Shown in pieces: positions 34,260 through 42,802 of a DNA stretch of 64,000 nucleotides (position 1 is the first letter of the stretch; each line of letters opens with the position of its first letter). The notes beneath the pieces were generated by a model that saw only the letters and a program-made list of their open reading frames with translations, did not search any database and had not been told where the DNA came from. Source of the stretch: Bacillus_P idriensis_A. GTDB taxonomy: Bacteria > Bacillota > Bacilli > Bacillales > Bacillaceae. Location of the stretch: the NCBI RefSeq assembly GCF_050483325.1, contig NZ_JBCMYF010000031.1, positions 53,847 through 117,846 of the forward strand, in the 5' to 3' direction. The translations under genes and the position numbers were made by a program.

Positions 34260-34757
34260 ATGAGTTTACCTATTCGAAAAGCCGTAATTGGCGACTTGCC
34301 TGCTATCGTTGAAATTTACAACTCGACAATTGAAAGCAGAGCGGTTACTGCAGACTTAACTCCTGTTTCCGTCGCAGACCGTGAAGGGTGGTTTCTGCAG
34401 CACACCGATCAGCGTCCGCTTTGGGTTATGGAAGACGGCGATCAGATTGTCGCCTGGCTGAGCTTTGAATCGTTCTACGGCAGAGCTGCCTATCAATATA
34501 CTGCAGAAGTCAGCATTTATATTGATCAAAACGTGCGCGGCAAAGGAATCGGTACCACATTCATGCAGGCGGCGATTGATGCATGCCCGCAGCTTAAGAT
34601 TAAAACACTGCTTGGCTTTGTTTTCGGGCACAACGAAGCAAGTCTGCGTCTGTTCAAGCGCTTTGGCTTTGAACAGTGGGCTAACATGCCTCGTGTTGCA
34701 GAACTTGACGGGATAGAGCGTGATTTGGTGATTGTGGGGAAGAGAGTAGCGGAATAA
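34260..34757 (+). CDS. ywnH: GNAT acetyltransferase YwnH (phosphinothricin N-acetyltransferase-like)
   Basis: 165 residues. VSIYIDQNVRGKGIGTTFMQ is the acetyl-CoA-binding motif A (RGKGIG), preceded by the family block YQYTAEVSIY, and GFVFGHNEASLRLFKRFGFE is motif B. The sequence matches the phosphinothricin acetyltransferase branch, whose members acetylate amino-acid analogues such as methionine sulfoximine. It lies 7 bases after ywnJ and ends at a shared terminator. Confidence 0.88.
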   Translation: MSLPIRKAVIGDLPAIVEIYNSTIESRAVTADLTPVSVADREGWFLQHTDQRPLWVMEDGDQIVAWLSFESFYGRAAYQYTAEVSIYIDQNVRGKGIGTTFMQAAIDACPQLKIKTLLGFVFGHNEASLRLFKRFGFEQWANMPRVAELDGIERDLVIVGKRVAE

Positions 34758-34760
34758 CGA

Positions 34761-34794
34761 AAAAACGAGCCTGGAAAGTTCTGGCTCGTTTTTT
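34761..34794. terminator. Bidirectional terminator between ywnH and the GntR gene
   Basis: AACGAGCC pairs with GGCTCGTT around an 11-base loop, with A6 before and T6 after, so it works for both convergent genes. Confidence 0.85.
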
Positions 34795-34841
34795 CTCTGA
34801 TTCAGTTTTAGATTCTAAGCACCGGTCTATTTTTTATCAAA

Positions 34842-35570
34842 TTATCTGGTAAGTTCAAGATCAAAATGATATTTCTCTCCATGATATTTGGTAATCGTAT
34901 ATTCTAATGGCCGGTCATCAAAACCAAAGCTTACCCTTTTAATTTTCAGCAAAGCTTCTCCCCCGCGGATTCCGAGTAAATCCGCTTCGTGTATAGTTGC
35001 ATTAATTGCAGCGATTTGATCTTTTGCGTATTTTAGCGTGATATTGTCTGCTTCCAGTATTTCATAAAATTTTGCGGTATCTAAATCATGCTTCATCAAT
35101 ATTTCCCCTATGTATGCGGGCCAGCACGAACGTTCAATTGCAATAGGTACTTTATCTGCAAATCGAATCCGTTCAATCATTAATATCTCCTCTTCTTCCA
35201 ATAATTCCAGCATCGATTTTTCATGATATAAATCACTTCTGAATTCTGCTCGAATTAACTTTGATTTAGGGGTTAACCCTTTTTCGGCAGCTTCTTCTGC
35301 GAAGCCTTTTAATCTTCCCCCGCCAGCAAGCTCCTGGGCTTTAACCATTGTGCCTTTTCCTTGTTTTTTTTCAAGCAATCCATCTTGGACAAGGATTGAA
35401 ATTGCCTGCCGCAAAGTAGTTCGGCTGACGTTAAATTCTTTCATTAATTCTTGTTCAGTGGGTATTAATGTGTGAGCAGGCCACACTTTTTCCTGAATCC
35501 GTTTTATTAAAATGTTTTTAACTTGTAAGTATAATGAAAGATCTTTATGAGGATCTACGTTATGTTCCAT
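34842..35570 (-). CDS. GntR/UTRA (HutC-type) regulator 1 of the sulfoquinovose cluster
   Basis: 242 residues. The N-terminal winged helix has PTEQELMKEFNVSRTTLRQA and ISILVQDGLLEKKQGKGTMV. The UTRA effector domain includes IERIRFADKVPIAIERS and ends with GFDDRPLEYTITKYHG. It is a close paralogue of the protein at 45239-45970 (about two thirds identical by eye). It has its own upstream region after the operon's terminator, and GGGAG stands 9 bases before the ATG. A repressor relieved by sulfoquinovose or a phosphate-free intermediate is the likely role. Confidence 0.85.
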   Translation of the reverse strand: MEHNVDPHKDLSLYLQVKNILIKRIQEKVWPAHTLIPTEQELMKEFNVSRTTLRQAISILVQDGLLEKKQGKGTMVKAQELAGGGRLKGFAEEAAEKGLTPKSKLIRAEFRSDLYHEKSMLELLEEEEILMIERIRFADKVPIAIERSCWPAYIGEILMKHDLDTAKFYEILEADNITLKYAKDQIAAINATIHEADLLGIRGGEALLKIKRVSFGFDDRPLEYTITKYHGEKYHFDLELTR

Positions 35571-35747
35571 TCATTAAAGCTCCCTTCAAGGTTCGCTAAC
35601 ACTATTCTTATCTTACTTCGGAACGGAAAACAATGTAAAGCCTGCTTACATCTTCAGGTTTTCAGGGATTGGTATTATGTCTTATCTATAAATCTAAAAA
35701 AGACTGTTGAAATACTTTTCAACAGTCTATCATTTCTCAATATTGGT
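35571..35747 (-). promoter_or_regulatory. Upstream region of GntR 1
   Basis: The interval holds the terminator of the preceding operon and, near 35605-35620, GTAAGATAAGAATAG on the minus strand. A similar AAGATAAGAT element lies upstream of the second regulator gene (46030-46050), so it may be a shared operator. No promoter hexamers are convincing. Confidence 0.35.
35696..35728 (-). terminator. Terminator of the transaldolase 1-sulfoquinovosidase operon
   Basis: AGACTGTTGAAAA pairs with TTTCAACAGTCT around a 3-base loop and is followed by TTTTT on the minus strand, about 20 bases after the GH31 stop. Confidence 0.85.
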
Positions 35748-37784
35748 TTAGATTGACGAGATCTGAGTAAATAATTCTTTCCAAGTTGAACTCTTACGGT
35801 AAAAGACTGGAGGATAGCCGATTGGTGCTGGGATTGTCACTGTCCCGCCTTTATATTCTTCTCCGCTCCAAAGATGAATCCACTCATCATCCGGCAAGTA
35901 GACCTCCCAATCCGTTTGGTTTTCCTGGTGCACAGGAGCAACCAGCAAGTCCTTGCCGTATAAATATTGATATTGAATATCATACGCTTTTTCATCCTGT
36001 TCATAATGCATGAATAAAGGACGCTGTACAGGAATGCCATGTTCGGCATTTTCTTTAACAAGCGATTTTGTATATGGACTAAGTGCAGTATACACATTCG
36101 ACATTCTGGAAAGATGTTCTAATGATTCATTATCATCATCATACTGGAAGCAATCAGCAGGACGATTTCCTTCATGAGTTCTCATCATTGGAGTAAACGC
36201 ACCCATGTCGGCCCATCTCATCAGCAATTCCTTTGATCGTTTATTTCCGTGCAGGCTTGTGTAGCCCCCAATATCGCTATGATGCAGTCCGCAGCCAATC
36301 ATTCCGGATGAGAGCGCTGCAGGAATGACAGATGCGAGTCCATCATCAAGCGAAAAGTCTACGCTCTGATCTCCGCCCCAAAGCATCGTGCAATATTTTT
36401 GAATACCAGTATATCCGGCACGCATGAAATACAGAATTTCTCCTAATTTTCCAGTCTCCACAAGGGCTTCATAATTTACCTTAGCCCATAACGTTGGCCA
36501 GGCGTTATGCATTTTTTTCGGATCAGCCCCATTGCTTAACACAACATCAATAGGCAAATACTCTCCGAAATCAGCCATCCAACCGTCTAAACCAAATTGG
36601 ATCAAATTCTCCTTTATCACTTCTTTATACCAAATAAATGCATCTTCATTTGTAAAATCAACGACTCCGCAGTAAAATTCTCCAAAATCAACTAGATAAG
36701 TACTCCCTTGATCATTAAGTGCCAAGTACCCTTTTTCTTCCGCTTCTTCAAATAGATCCCCTTCTACTGCAACATAAGGGTTAATATAACCTAGGAATCT
36801 AATTTCTTTTTTCTTCCATTCAGGTATCTTCTTATCTAACTCCGGGTATTCTTTTTCATTCCATTTCCAATTCCACATTAACCTTTTGCCAAAGGATGTA
36901 ATGCGCTTTCCTTGCCAATCCTGACACCATACACCGGAAATAGCCATCCCTTTTTCGATCGCTTTATTAATCTTACTTTCTGTGATCTCTGTTCCTCCCT
37001 GGATGCCAAGAATCACACCATTATAGATCCAATCTGGCAATTCCGGCTGACGGCCAAGCAGATTTGATATTTTCCCTACTAGCTCTATAAAAGAGTCAGC
37101 AGTTTCAAATAATGTTTTTTTCGGTATTTCCCAAAATTGCAACTCGTGAAAATGCGGATTGCGGAAATCAAAATCTGCATAGGCTGTTGTATCTGTATGA
37201 CAGTAATATTTTTTACTGGAAACAAAGGTAGGCTGCGGAAAATTCGTATGGTAGTAATCTCCGCCCGCTTTATCTAATACGTCTGCCTGCCAGGTTACAT
37301 ACGTTTTTTTATTTCTGCCAACACCTGGTTCAGATGTCCACAAAGGGAAATTTTTACCGCGCAAGTTAAAGTGTGAAAGCTGCTCTCCGCAGCCATACAC
37401 TTTTTCATCTGAATCTGCAGGTGTACGCAGCCACATACGATTTATACTTTCATCAGCTGTTTGGTATTCAACCGTCAGCCGGCCATCTTCTTCTTTTATC
37501 AGCAATGTCATAACAGGGTCGATACTCGCGAATTTTGAAAAAGCTACCGTATACTCATTATCGCGCTGAGAAATGTCTGCATAAAGCAGTGGCGATCTTT
37601 CAATTAAGTAATCTTTTATTTCAAAATTACCCCTGTACATGTCCATACTGTCTTGGCCCCGTCCTATAAATAACATTGGACTTTCCAATGTATGACGCAG
37701 CAGGACCTTTTCGTTGAATATCACTTCAAATCCGTTATCTATCGATTCAATCATTAATTTTGATGCCTTTAAAACTGATTGCAT
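35748..37784 (-). CDS. sftG: Sulfoquinovosidase, glycoside hydrolase family 31 (YihQ/SftG-like)
   Basis: 678 residues, the same length as E. coli YihQ and alike along its whole length. GWMADFGEYLPIDV carries the nucleophile Asp, and WGGDQSVDFSLDDG the acid/base Asp. WCQDWQGKRITSFGKRLMWN has the Gln, Arg and Trp that bind the sulfonate group in YihQ, and HHSDIGGYTSLHG the matching Tyr. It releases sulfoquinovose from sulfoquinovosyl glycerol or lipid. No signal peptide, so it acts in the cytoplasm on imported glycoside. Co-transcribed with a symporter, a DUF4867 protein and a transaldolase. Confidence 0.92.
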   Translation of the reverse strand: MQSVLKASKLMIESIDNGFEVIFNEKVLLRHTLESPMLFIGRGQDSMDMYRGNFEIKDYLIERSPLLYADISQRDNEYTVAFSKFASIDPVMTLLIKEEDGRLTVEYQTADESINRMWLRTPADSDEKVYGCGEQLSHFNLRGKNFPLWTSEPGVGRNKKTYVTWQADVLDKAGGDYYHTNFPQPTFVSSKKYYCHTDTTAYADFDFRNPHFHELQFWEIPKKTLFETADSFIELVGKISNLLGRQPELPDWIYNGVILGIQGGTEITESKINKAIEKGMAISGVWCQDWQGKRITSFGKRLMWNWKWNEKEYPELDKKIPEWKKKEIRFLGYINPYVAVEGDLFEEAEEKGYLALNDQGSTYLVDFGEFYCGVVDFTNEDAFIWYKEVIKENLIQFGLDGWMADFGEYLPIDVVLSNGADPKKMHNAWPTLWAKVNYEALVETGKLGEILYFMRAGYTGIQKYCTMLWGGDQSVDFSLDDGLASVIPAALSSGMIGCGLHHSDIGGYTSLHGNKRSKELLMRWADMGAFTPMMRTHEGNRPADCFQYDDDNESLEHLSRMSNVYTALSPYTKSLVKENAEHGIPVQRPLFMHYEQDEKAYDIQYQYLYGKDLLVAPVHQENQTDWEVYLPDDEWIHLWSGEEYKGGTVTIPAPIGYPPVFYRKSSTWKELFTQISSI

Positions 37785-37806
37785 TAGCGATTCCCCCTAC
37801 TTATTT

Positions 37807-39606
37807 TCAGCCTGATGCGGTTTTTCCCTTTTCAGAAATGTTTGTTGAAAGATCCTCATGAGGCACTAATTGCTTCTCAATGTAGCGGCTGTATTTTTTG
37901 TTGTATTTTTTTACTGAAATATACGCCACAATTCCTGTAATAACTGCTAACCCAATAAATGCCGGGAAGAAATAAGGTGAAACAATGCCGTCTGCATATG
38001 CTAATCCTATAGGTGAGAAAACGATATAAAACTCAAACATTAACCCTATTAAAATCACAGCCACCGGCAATGCAAATTTCCATGGCTTCATTTCGATTTT
38101 CGGCTTTGGTGTAAATCTCCATTCTTTAGCCGGTGCTATTTTGCCAATAATCAGCATCATTGCAATCTCCGTGAAGAAGAGAATGGCATAGATATGAATG
38201 AAGTTAATTTCGACTTTGAAGCCAAATAATTGATCCGTGCCCCAAATTAACATGTAGTAAGTGATGACATGGAAGAAAACAACGATTTTCGCAGCAATGG
38301 CTGGTACTTTTCGTGCAAAGATGCCTATTAAAACGATGGCTATGATTGGGATATTAAAGAAGCCTGTAAATCTTCTAATCAGCTCCCATAAGCCGTCTGG
38401 TGCATACATCAAGAGCGGAGAGACACAAAAACTAATAATAGATAATACAATCGCAAACCATTTGCTTAAGCCAAGCAGTTTTTTATCTGTGATGTTTGGC
38501 ATAAGCGGCTGAACTACGTCTAAAGCAAACATAGTTGCAGCGGAATTGATTAAGGCGTTGAATGTGCTAAAAACAGCACCTAATAAAACGACCAGGAATA
38601 ATCCCTGCAAATACCATGGCAAAACATTCGCAACTAATGTCGGGAAAGCTAAATCGATGGATTCAAGGTTTCCACCGTATAGATGAAACGCAACAATACC
38701 TGGAAGCATCATTAAGATCGGAACTAATAATTTGAAAAACCCAGTGTATAAAACACCTTTTTGCCCTTCAGCTAAATTAGCCGCACCAAGTGTTCTCTGA
38801 ATTGCGTATTGGTTAGTCCCCCAATAAAACAGGTTAGCCCAAATCATTCCGGTAAAGATCGTCAGAAAAGGAACAGCATCTGTACTTGATCCAACGGCAT
38901 TTAACTTTTCAGGATTCGTAGTTGTAATGGTTTTCAATCCTTCCATGATGCTTCCGTCCCCTAATTGGAACAGCCCTATCACAGGAATCAGTGTACCCAC
39001 TACTAATAAACCAACTCCGATAAACGTATCGGAAACTGCAATCGCTTTCATACCTCCGAAAGTAGCAAACAGTGCACCTATAATTCCGATCACCCATACC
39101 ATGAGCCATACGGACTCTGTGTAAGAAAGACTGAATAAAGAAGGAATATCAAACAGTTTCAGCACTGCTAAGGCACCTGAGTATAAAGTAGATGGAATGG
39201 TAACTAGAACATACCCTAACATGAAGAGGATGACAGCTAATCTTCTTACCCCTTCATCAAATCGATCTCTTAAAAACTGAGGCAATGTTGTAAAGGCGCC
39301 CCCTAAATAACGAGGCAACAAAATTAATGTCATAATGACGATGGCCAAGATAGCTGTAACTTCCCATGCCATATTCGTCATATTTGCTCCATACGCCTGA
39401 CCATTTAATCCAATCATTTGCTCTGCTGATAAATTTGTCAGTATAAGTGCACCGGCAATAAACCCTCCAGATAAACCGCGTCCTGCCAGGAAATATCCTT
39501 CTGTTGTTGAATTAGCCCCTTTTGTTTTCTTGTAAGTCCAAACCCCTAATATGGCCATAATCACAATACTTGACAGTAAAGTGAATAACATGTTCTGATC
39601 TCCCAT
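37807..39606 (-). CDS. Sodium/solute symporter, probable sulfoquinovose(glycoside) importer
   Basis: 599 residues with about 14 membrane helices of the SSS family. TTEGYFLAGRGLSGGFIAGA and LILTNLSAEQMIGLNGQAYG in the first helices are sodium-site motifs of the SGLT branch, and RTLGAANLAEGQKGVLYTG lies in a central loop. It uses the sodium gradient for uptake. Position between sulfoquinovosidase and DUF4867 makes it the likely importer of sulfoquinovose or its glycerol glycoside. GGAGGG precedes the ATG. Confidence 0.85.
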   Translation of the reverse strand: MGDQNMLFTLLSSIVIMAILGVWTYKKTKGANSTTEGYFLAGRGLSGGFIAGALILTNLSAEQMIGLNGQAYGANMTNMAWEVTAILAIVIMTLILLPRYLGGAFTTLPQFLRDRFDEGVRRLAVILFMLGYVLVTIPSTLYSGALAVLKLFDIPSLFSLSYTESVWLMVWVIGIIGALFATFGGMKAIAVSDTFIGVGLLVVGTLIPVIGLFQLGDGSIMEGLKTITTTNPEKLNAVGSSTDAVPFLTIFTGMIWANLFYWGTNQYAIQRTLGAANLAEGQKGVLYTGFFKLLVPILMMLPGIVAFHLYGGNLESIDLAFPTLVANVLPWYLQGLFLVVLLGAVFSTFNALINSAATMFALDVVQPLMPNITDKKLLGLSKWFAIVLSIISFCVSPLLMYAPDGLWELIRRFTGFFNIPIIAIVLIGIFARKVPAIAAKIVVFFHVITYYMLIWGTDQLFGFKVEINFIHIYAILFFTEIAMMLIIGKIAPAKEWRFTPKPKIEMKPWKFALPVAVILIGLMFEFYIVFSPIGLAYADGIVSPYFFPAFIGLAVITGIVAYISVKKYNKKYSRYIEKQLVPHEDLSTNISEKGKTASG

Positions 39607-39624
39607 AGTTTCCCTCCTAATCTC

Positions 39625-40296
39625 CTAATAGTAAACCCTTACATTTTCACCGATTATTCCAGGATAAGCCCCTTTTTGAATAAGGGCTTCACGATCCGGA
39701 TGGGCAATGAGCCACTTATTCTTCATAAATAATAATTCGTCTTCACTTGATGTTTTTTTGGTTTCAAATTCCAGCTTTTCATTCGTACCTGCCGGAAGGA
39801 TGACAATCGCTTTAAAGCCTTCATCTTCAACTTTACAAGGAGCAAAATGAAGAGTTGTCCCATATAATTCAATCGCTGTTCCTTTTGGAACAAAAAATGC
39901 GGCAACTCGTCCAGATTCGTAGGTATTATTGCTTATATCCTGAACCTTTCCCAATAATAGCACGAAGTCTGTAACTGCAACATTAATTTCGCTTCCTTTA
40001 TGATATTCCAAACCATTTAATGTTGAGTTGCTCCCGTTACAGTATCCTATCTGTACGGGCATTTTTCCATAGAAATTATTAGTAAGTACATCACATATAG
40101 ATGTTTTTTCCAATTGCGGGACTGAGGCGACATATTGATTGCCATCAACAGGAATTGCTGTTGTTTCCATGTATTCCTCAAGCTCCCTGAAAGAATAATT
40201 ATCTATGACCCTGCCGTAGGTTCGAAAGGACTCATCGTTTACTTCATAAAATGAAAGATGCTTATTTTTTTCTTTCAGCTTTTCAAAATTAGACAT
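39625..40296 (-). CDS. DUF4867-family cupin-like protein
   Basis: 223 residues; ATG at 40296, AAGGAG 9 bases upstream. It starts MSNFEKLKEKNKHLSFYEVN. The central part is beta-rich, with GLEYHKGSEINVAV, AAFFVPKGTAIELYGTTLHF and APCKVEDEGFKAIVILPAGT, the pattern of a cupin barrel in which His and Glu could bind a metal. I recognise the family as DUF4867, reported beside transaldolase-type sulfoquinovose genes in Firmicutes. It may be a mutarotase or isomerase-like helper; the reaction is not established. Confidence 0.7.
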   Translation of the reverse strand: MSNFEKLKEKNKHLSFYEVNDESFRTYGRVIDNYSFRELEEYMETTAIPVDGNQYVASVPQLEKTSICDVLTNNFYGKMPVQIGYCNGSNSTLNGLEYHKGSEINVAVTDFVLLLGKVQDISNNTYESGRVAAFFVPKGTAIELYGTTLHFAPCKVEDEGFKAIVILPAGTNEKLEFETKKTSSEDELLFMKNKWLIAHPDREALIQKGAYPGIIGENVRVYY

Positions 40297-40323
40297 CACT
40301 TATCTCTCCTTGATGATTAAGCA

Positions 40324-41004
40324 TTATTTTGAAACAGCTTCTTCTATTTTCGTTTGATCCCAGGCATTTCTGAAAACATTCAGGCCATAATCTGTAAATG
40401 CATGATCAAAGCTGCTTCTATATACATCAAATCCGCATGTGACAATATCCGCACCAGCTTTTGCAGCATCAACAATCTGTTTGCCATTGCGTAAAGCCGC
40501 TACAATAATTTCCGTCTCAAACTTGTACGTTTTATAGATATTCGAAATATCCTGGATGTATTGAGCAGTATCTTCACCGCTATTTTCTTTCCATCCTACA
40601 AATGGTGAAACAAAAGTGGCACCAATTCTAGCAGTTTGTATCGCCTGAGAAGGAGAAAAAACGAGTGTAACATTGGTTGATATGCCTTCTTTTTTTAATT
40701 CTTTCGCGGCGATTAATCCAGGTTCCGTGCAAGGGATTTTCACAACAAAGTTAGAGGAACGGGCTGCAATTTTTTTCCCTTCAGAGACCATTTCCCGAGC
40801 GTTATCTAAGTGTGGGTTAATCTCAACTGAAATAGGAAAATGTTTAATTTCACCAAATTCGCAAGCAAGTTCATCCACGATAGTTAAGAATGATTTTCCG
40901 CTGTTCATGATGTGTTTTGGATTTGTTGTAACCCCATCAATTGCCCAATTTTCGTATGCGTAATGAATTTCCTTTGTAATAGCACTGTCTAAAAAATACT
41001 TCAT
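40324..41004 (-). CDS. sftT: 6-deoxy-6-sulfofructose transaldolase (copy 1)
   Basis: 226 residues of the small transaldolase/fructose-6-phosphate aldolase type: MKYFLDSAITKEIHYAYENW, AIDGVTTNPKHI, the Schiff-base Lys in SNFVVKIPCTEPGL, and STNVTLVFSPSQAIQTARIG. In the sulfo-TAL pathway it splits sulfofructose and passes the three-carbon ketone unit to glyceraldehyde 3-phosphate, giving fructose 6-phosphate and sulfolactaldehyde. It is nearly identical to copy 2 at 47505-48188 (about 9 substitutions plus a different C-terminal tail). GGAGAGG precedes the ATG. Confidence 0.88.
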   Translation of the reverse strand: MKYFLDSAITKEIHYAYENWAIDGVTTNPKHIMNSGKSFLTIVDELACEFGEIKHFPISVEINPHLDNAREMVSEGKKIAARSSNFVVKIPCTEPGLIAAKELKKEGISTNVTLVFSPSQAIQTARIGATFVSPFVGWKENSGEDTAQYIQDISNIYKTYKFETEIIVAALRNGKQIVDAAKAGADIVTCGFDVYRSSFDHAFTDYGLNVFRNAWDQTKIEEAVSK

Positions 41005-41086
41005 TTTATCCTCTCCTTTTGTTGTAACGTTTAGGTATTTATCATAACGTAGTAATCTTTAATTATATGTAGCTACCTTTAGTTAT

Positions 41087-41115
41087 ATAATATGAAAACG
41101 TCCTCAATTAATCAA
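41087..41115 (-). promoter_or_regulatory. Promoter and candidate cre site of transaldolase 1 operon
   Basis: On the minus strand TTGATT (41110-41115) and TATTAT (41087-41092) are 17 bases apart. Inside the spacer, on the plus strand, TGAAAACGTCCTCA (41093-41106) matches the CcpA cre consensus TGWAANCGNTNWCA with one mismatch. The whole upstream block is about 80% identical to that of transaldolase 2, including these elements. Carbon catabolite repression is therefore likely. Confidence 0.65.
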
Positions 41116-41129
41116 GTCTTTTTTTACAT

Positions 41130-42497
41130 TTATTGAATAGTTGCAAAATTAATGATTGTGATGACTAACGGTGCAAAAAAAAGCACGATTAGGCAGTAAA
41201 TAAGATTGTATCTCAAAGTTACTTGAACAGGTGAAATTCGGATGACCTCAGCAACTGCTACTCCAAACGGCACCAAGGGTGAGATGCTCATCGAAACATA
41301 CCAGCCAGTAAGCAGTGTAATAGCGAAACCTATACTTGATAAACCAATGTCCGCTGGAACAATCGTCATTGCAAATAACGGAATCGTGATTATCATATGG
41401 ATGCCGCAAAGACTTAGCAGAGAAGTGATAAGAAGAATGAAAAAAATAATGAAATATACAGGGATATCATGAAAATAAATGGCTGCCTTCCCCATCTCTT
41501 CTTTTAACGGTGTATTAGAGGCACAATTTGCAAAAAAACTTGAAGAAAGAAGAAATGGAATCAGCGTTTTATATTGAAGCAGACTTTTATTATAGGATTT
41601 CAGTTCTCCAATCATTTTTCTTGCAGCACCTATTAAAAAACACCAGACAAATGAATATAAAATGACAATGACAGCAACCACATAAATTTGATTGGATAGA
41701 GGCAGAATTTCTGCGCAAAAGACCGCCAGTATAATCATGAAAGAAATATGAATCAGCAGGTGAGAAATATTTCTCATTTCGTTTGATCCTTCACGCCCAC
41801 GATCCGGCAATAAGTTTGCAAGATTATCTTTCAGCTTCTTGTCCAGTCTTAAAATGATGGCTGTTACCGTAAATATGAAAATTACCATGATTAGTGCACT
41901 GAAAAAATAATCCGTATAACTAATTGCAGTCCAGATAAGCACCATGTTAACTACAGGATCAAAGGGTGAAAAAACCATATATGAGGAATATCCTGCAGTA
42001 TATATGCGCACTAAAAAGTCTTTAGGAAAATTGATTTTTTCAATTAGTTTTTGCTGTGCAGGTATTGATCCAATATTTAAAGGAATGGTCAAAGTCAGAT
42101 GAAGGATGGAAAGAAACAAAAAGATAGAAATAGGTTTAGCTTTTTTTGATTTTATGTATCCTTCGATCGACCGAAAATAATTTCCATATTTTAGCGGTAA
42201 TGTAATCATCGGAATGGCCAGGAACAAGACAGGTATGGATAAACCAGATGCAAGATTTCCATACCAGGTTTTGAACCCAAATCCGTAATAATAAAGGATT
42301 GCATGCCCAAAAATTAATGAAATAACTGATACATAAAATTGAAATCCTTTAATCATAAAAATGGATGAAATCAGCATGCTCATTAAAGTGACTGAAGAAA
42401 GAAAAACAAAAACATCCTCCGGTAATTGAATCCATTCATTTATGAAGATAAGGACAAAAAGAAAATAAATGGAGAGACAGTATATATTTCGCAACAC
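41130..42497 (-). CDS. Polytopic membrane transporter, unknown, sulfoquinovose cluster
   Basis: About 455 residues with some 11-12 membrane helices. AGGAGGT lies inside the longest frame, so the start is the GTG at 42497 or the TTG at 42494 rather than the ATG at 42521. Segments SPFDPVVNMVLIWTAIS and LTGWYVSMSISPLVPFGVAV suggest re-entrant loops like those of the ion transporter superfamily (C4-dicarboxylate/anion permeases). I cannot name the family. Within the cluster it is a candidate sulfolactate exporter or importer of another sulfonate. Confidence 0.6.
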   Translation of the reverse strand: MLRNIYCLSIYFLFVLIFINEWIQLPEDVFVFLSSVTLMSMLISSIFMIKGFQFYVSVISLIFGHAILYYYGFGFKTWYGNLASGLSIPVLFLAIPMITLPLKYGNYFRSIEGYIKSKKAKPISIFLFLSILHLTLTIPLNIGSIPAQQKLIEKINFPKDFLVRIYTAGYSSYMVFSPFDPVVNMVLIWTAISYTDYFFSALIMVIFIFTVTAIILRLDKKLKDNLANLLPDRGREGSNEMRNISHLLIHISFMIILAVFCAEILPLSNQIYVVAVIVILYSFVWCFLIGAARKMIGELKSYNKSLLQYKTLIPFLLSSSFFANCASNTPLKEEMGKAAIYFHDIPVYFIIFFILLITSLLSLCGIHMIITIPLFAMTIVPADIGLSSIGFAITLLTGWYVSMSISPLVPFGVAVAEVIRISPVQVTLRYNLIYCLIVLFFAPLVITIINFATIQ

Positions 42498-42570
42498 ATC
42501 GACCTCCTGTATCACCATCATAAAGTTGGTCTATTCCTGCCTGAAAAATAGATATATACACAGGAGCTAA

Positions 42571-42786
42571 TTACCTCTCTTCATTCGTTTGATTCCTATT
42601 CCTCCAAGCACTTAGTGCACAAACTGCAATGATACAGGGAACCATCCAGCCAATTAGAATAGGAAAATAATTCGAAGATGCCAATTCCCTTCCATTAGAA
42701 GAATTCGCTAAAAAGACAACAAGCGTAATGAACGCTGGAAACAAAAGCATCCACCTGGCGTTCCGTTTTAATGTATTGAACATCAT
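42571..42786 (-). CDS. Small two-helix membrane protein, 71 residues
   Basis: MMFNTLKRNARWMLLFPAFI begins a protein with two hydrophobic helices (residues ~12-28 and ~40-62) and a charged C-terminus. AAGGGTG lies before the ATG pair. It is placed 17 bases after the AEC transporter gene and 50-75 bases before the large transporter, so it could be a small subunit of either. Family not recognised. Confidence 0.6.
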   Translation of the reverse strand: MMFNTLKRNARWMLLFPAFITLVVFLANSSNGRELASSNYFPILIGWMVPCIIAVCALSAWRNRNQTNEER

Positions 42787-42802
42787 TCATCACCCTTCTT
42801 GT

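Noticed and set aside
35748..37784. Ordinary alpha-glucosidase or alpha-xylosidase
   Set aside because: Length, whole-protein pattern and the sulfonate-binding residues agree with YihQ-type sulfoquinovosidase, as does the gene context.
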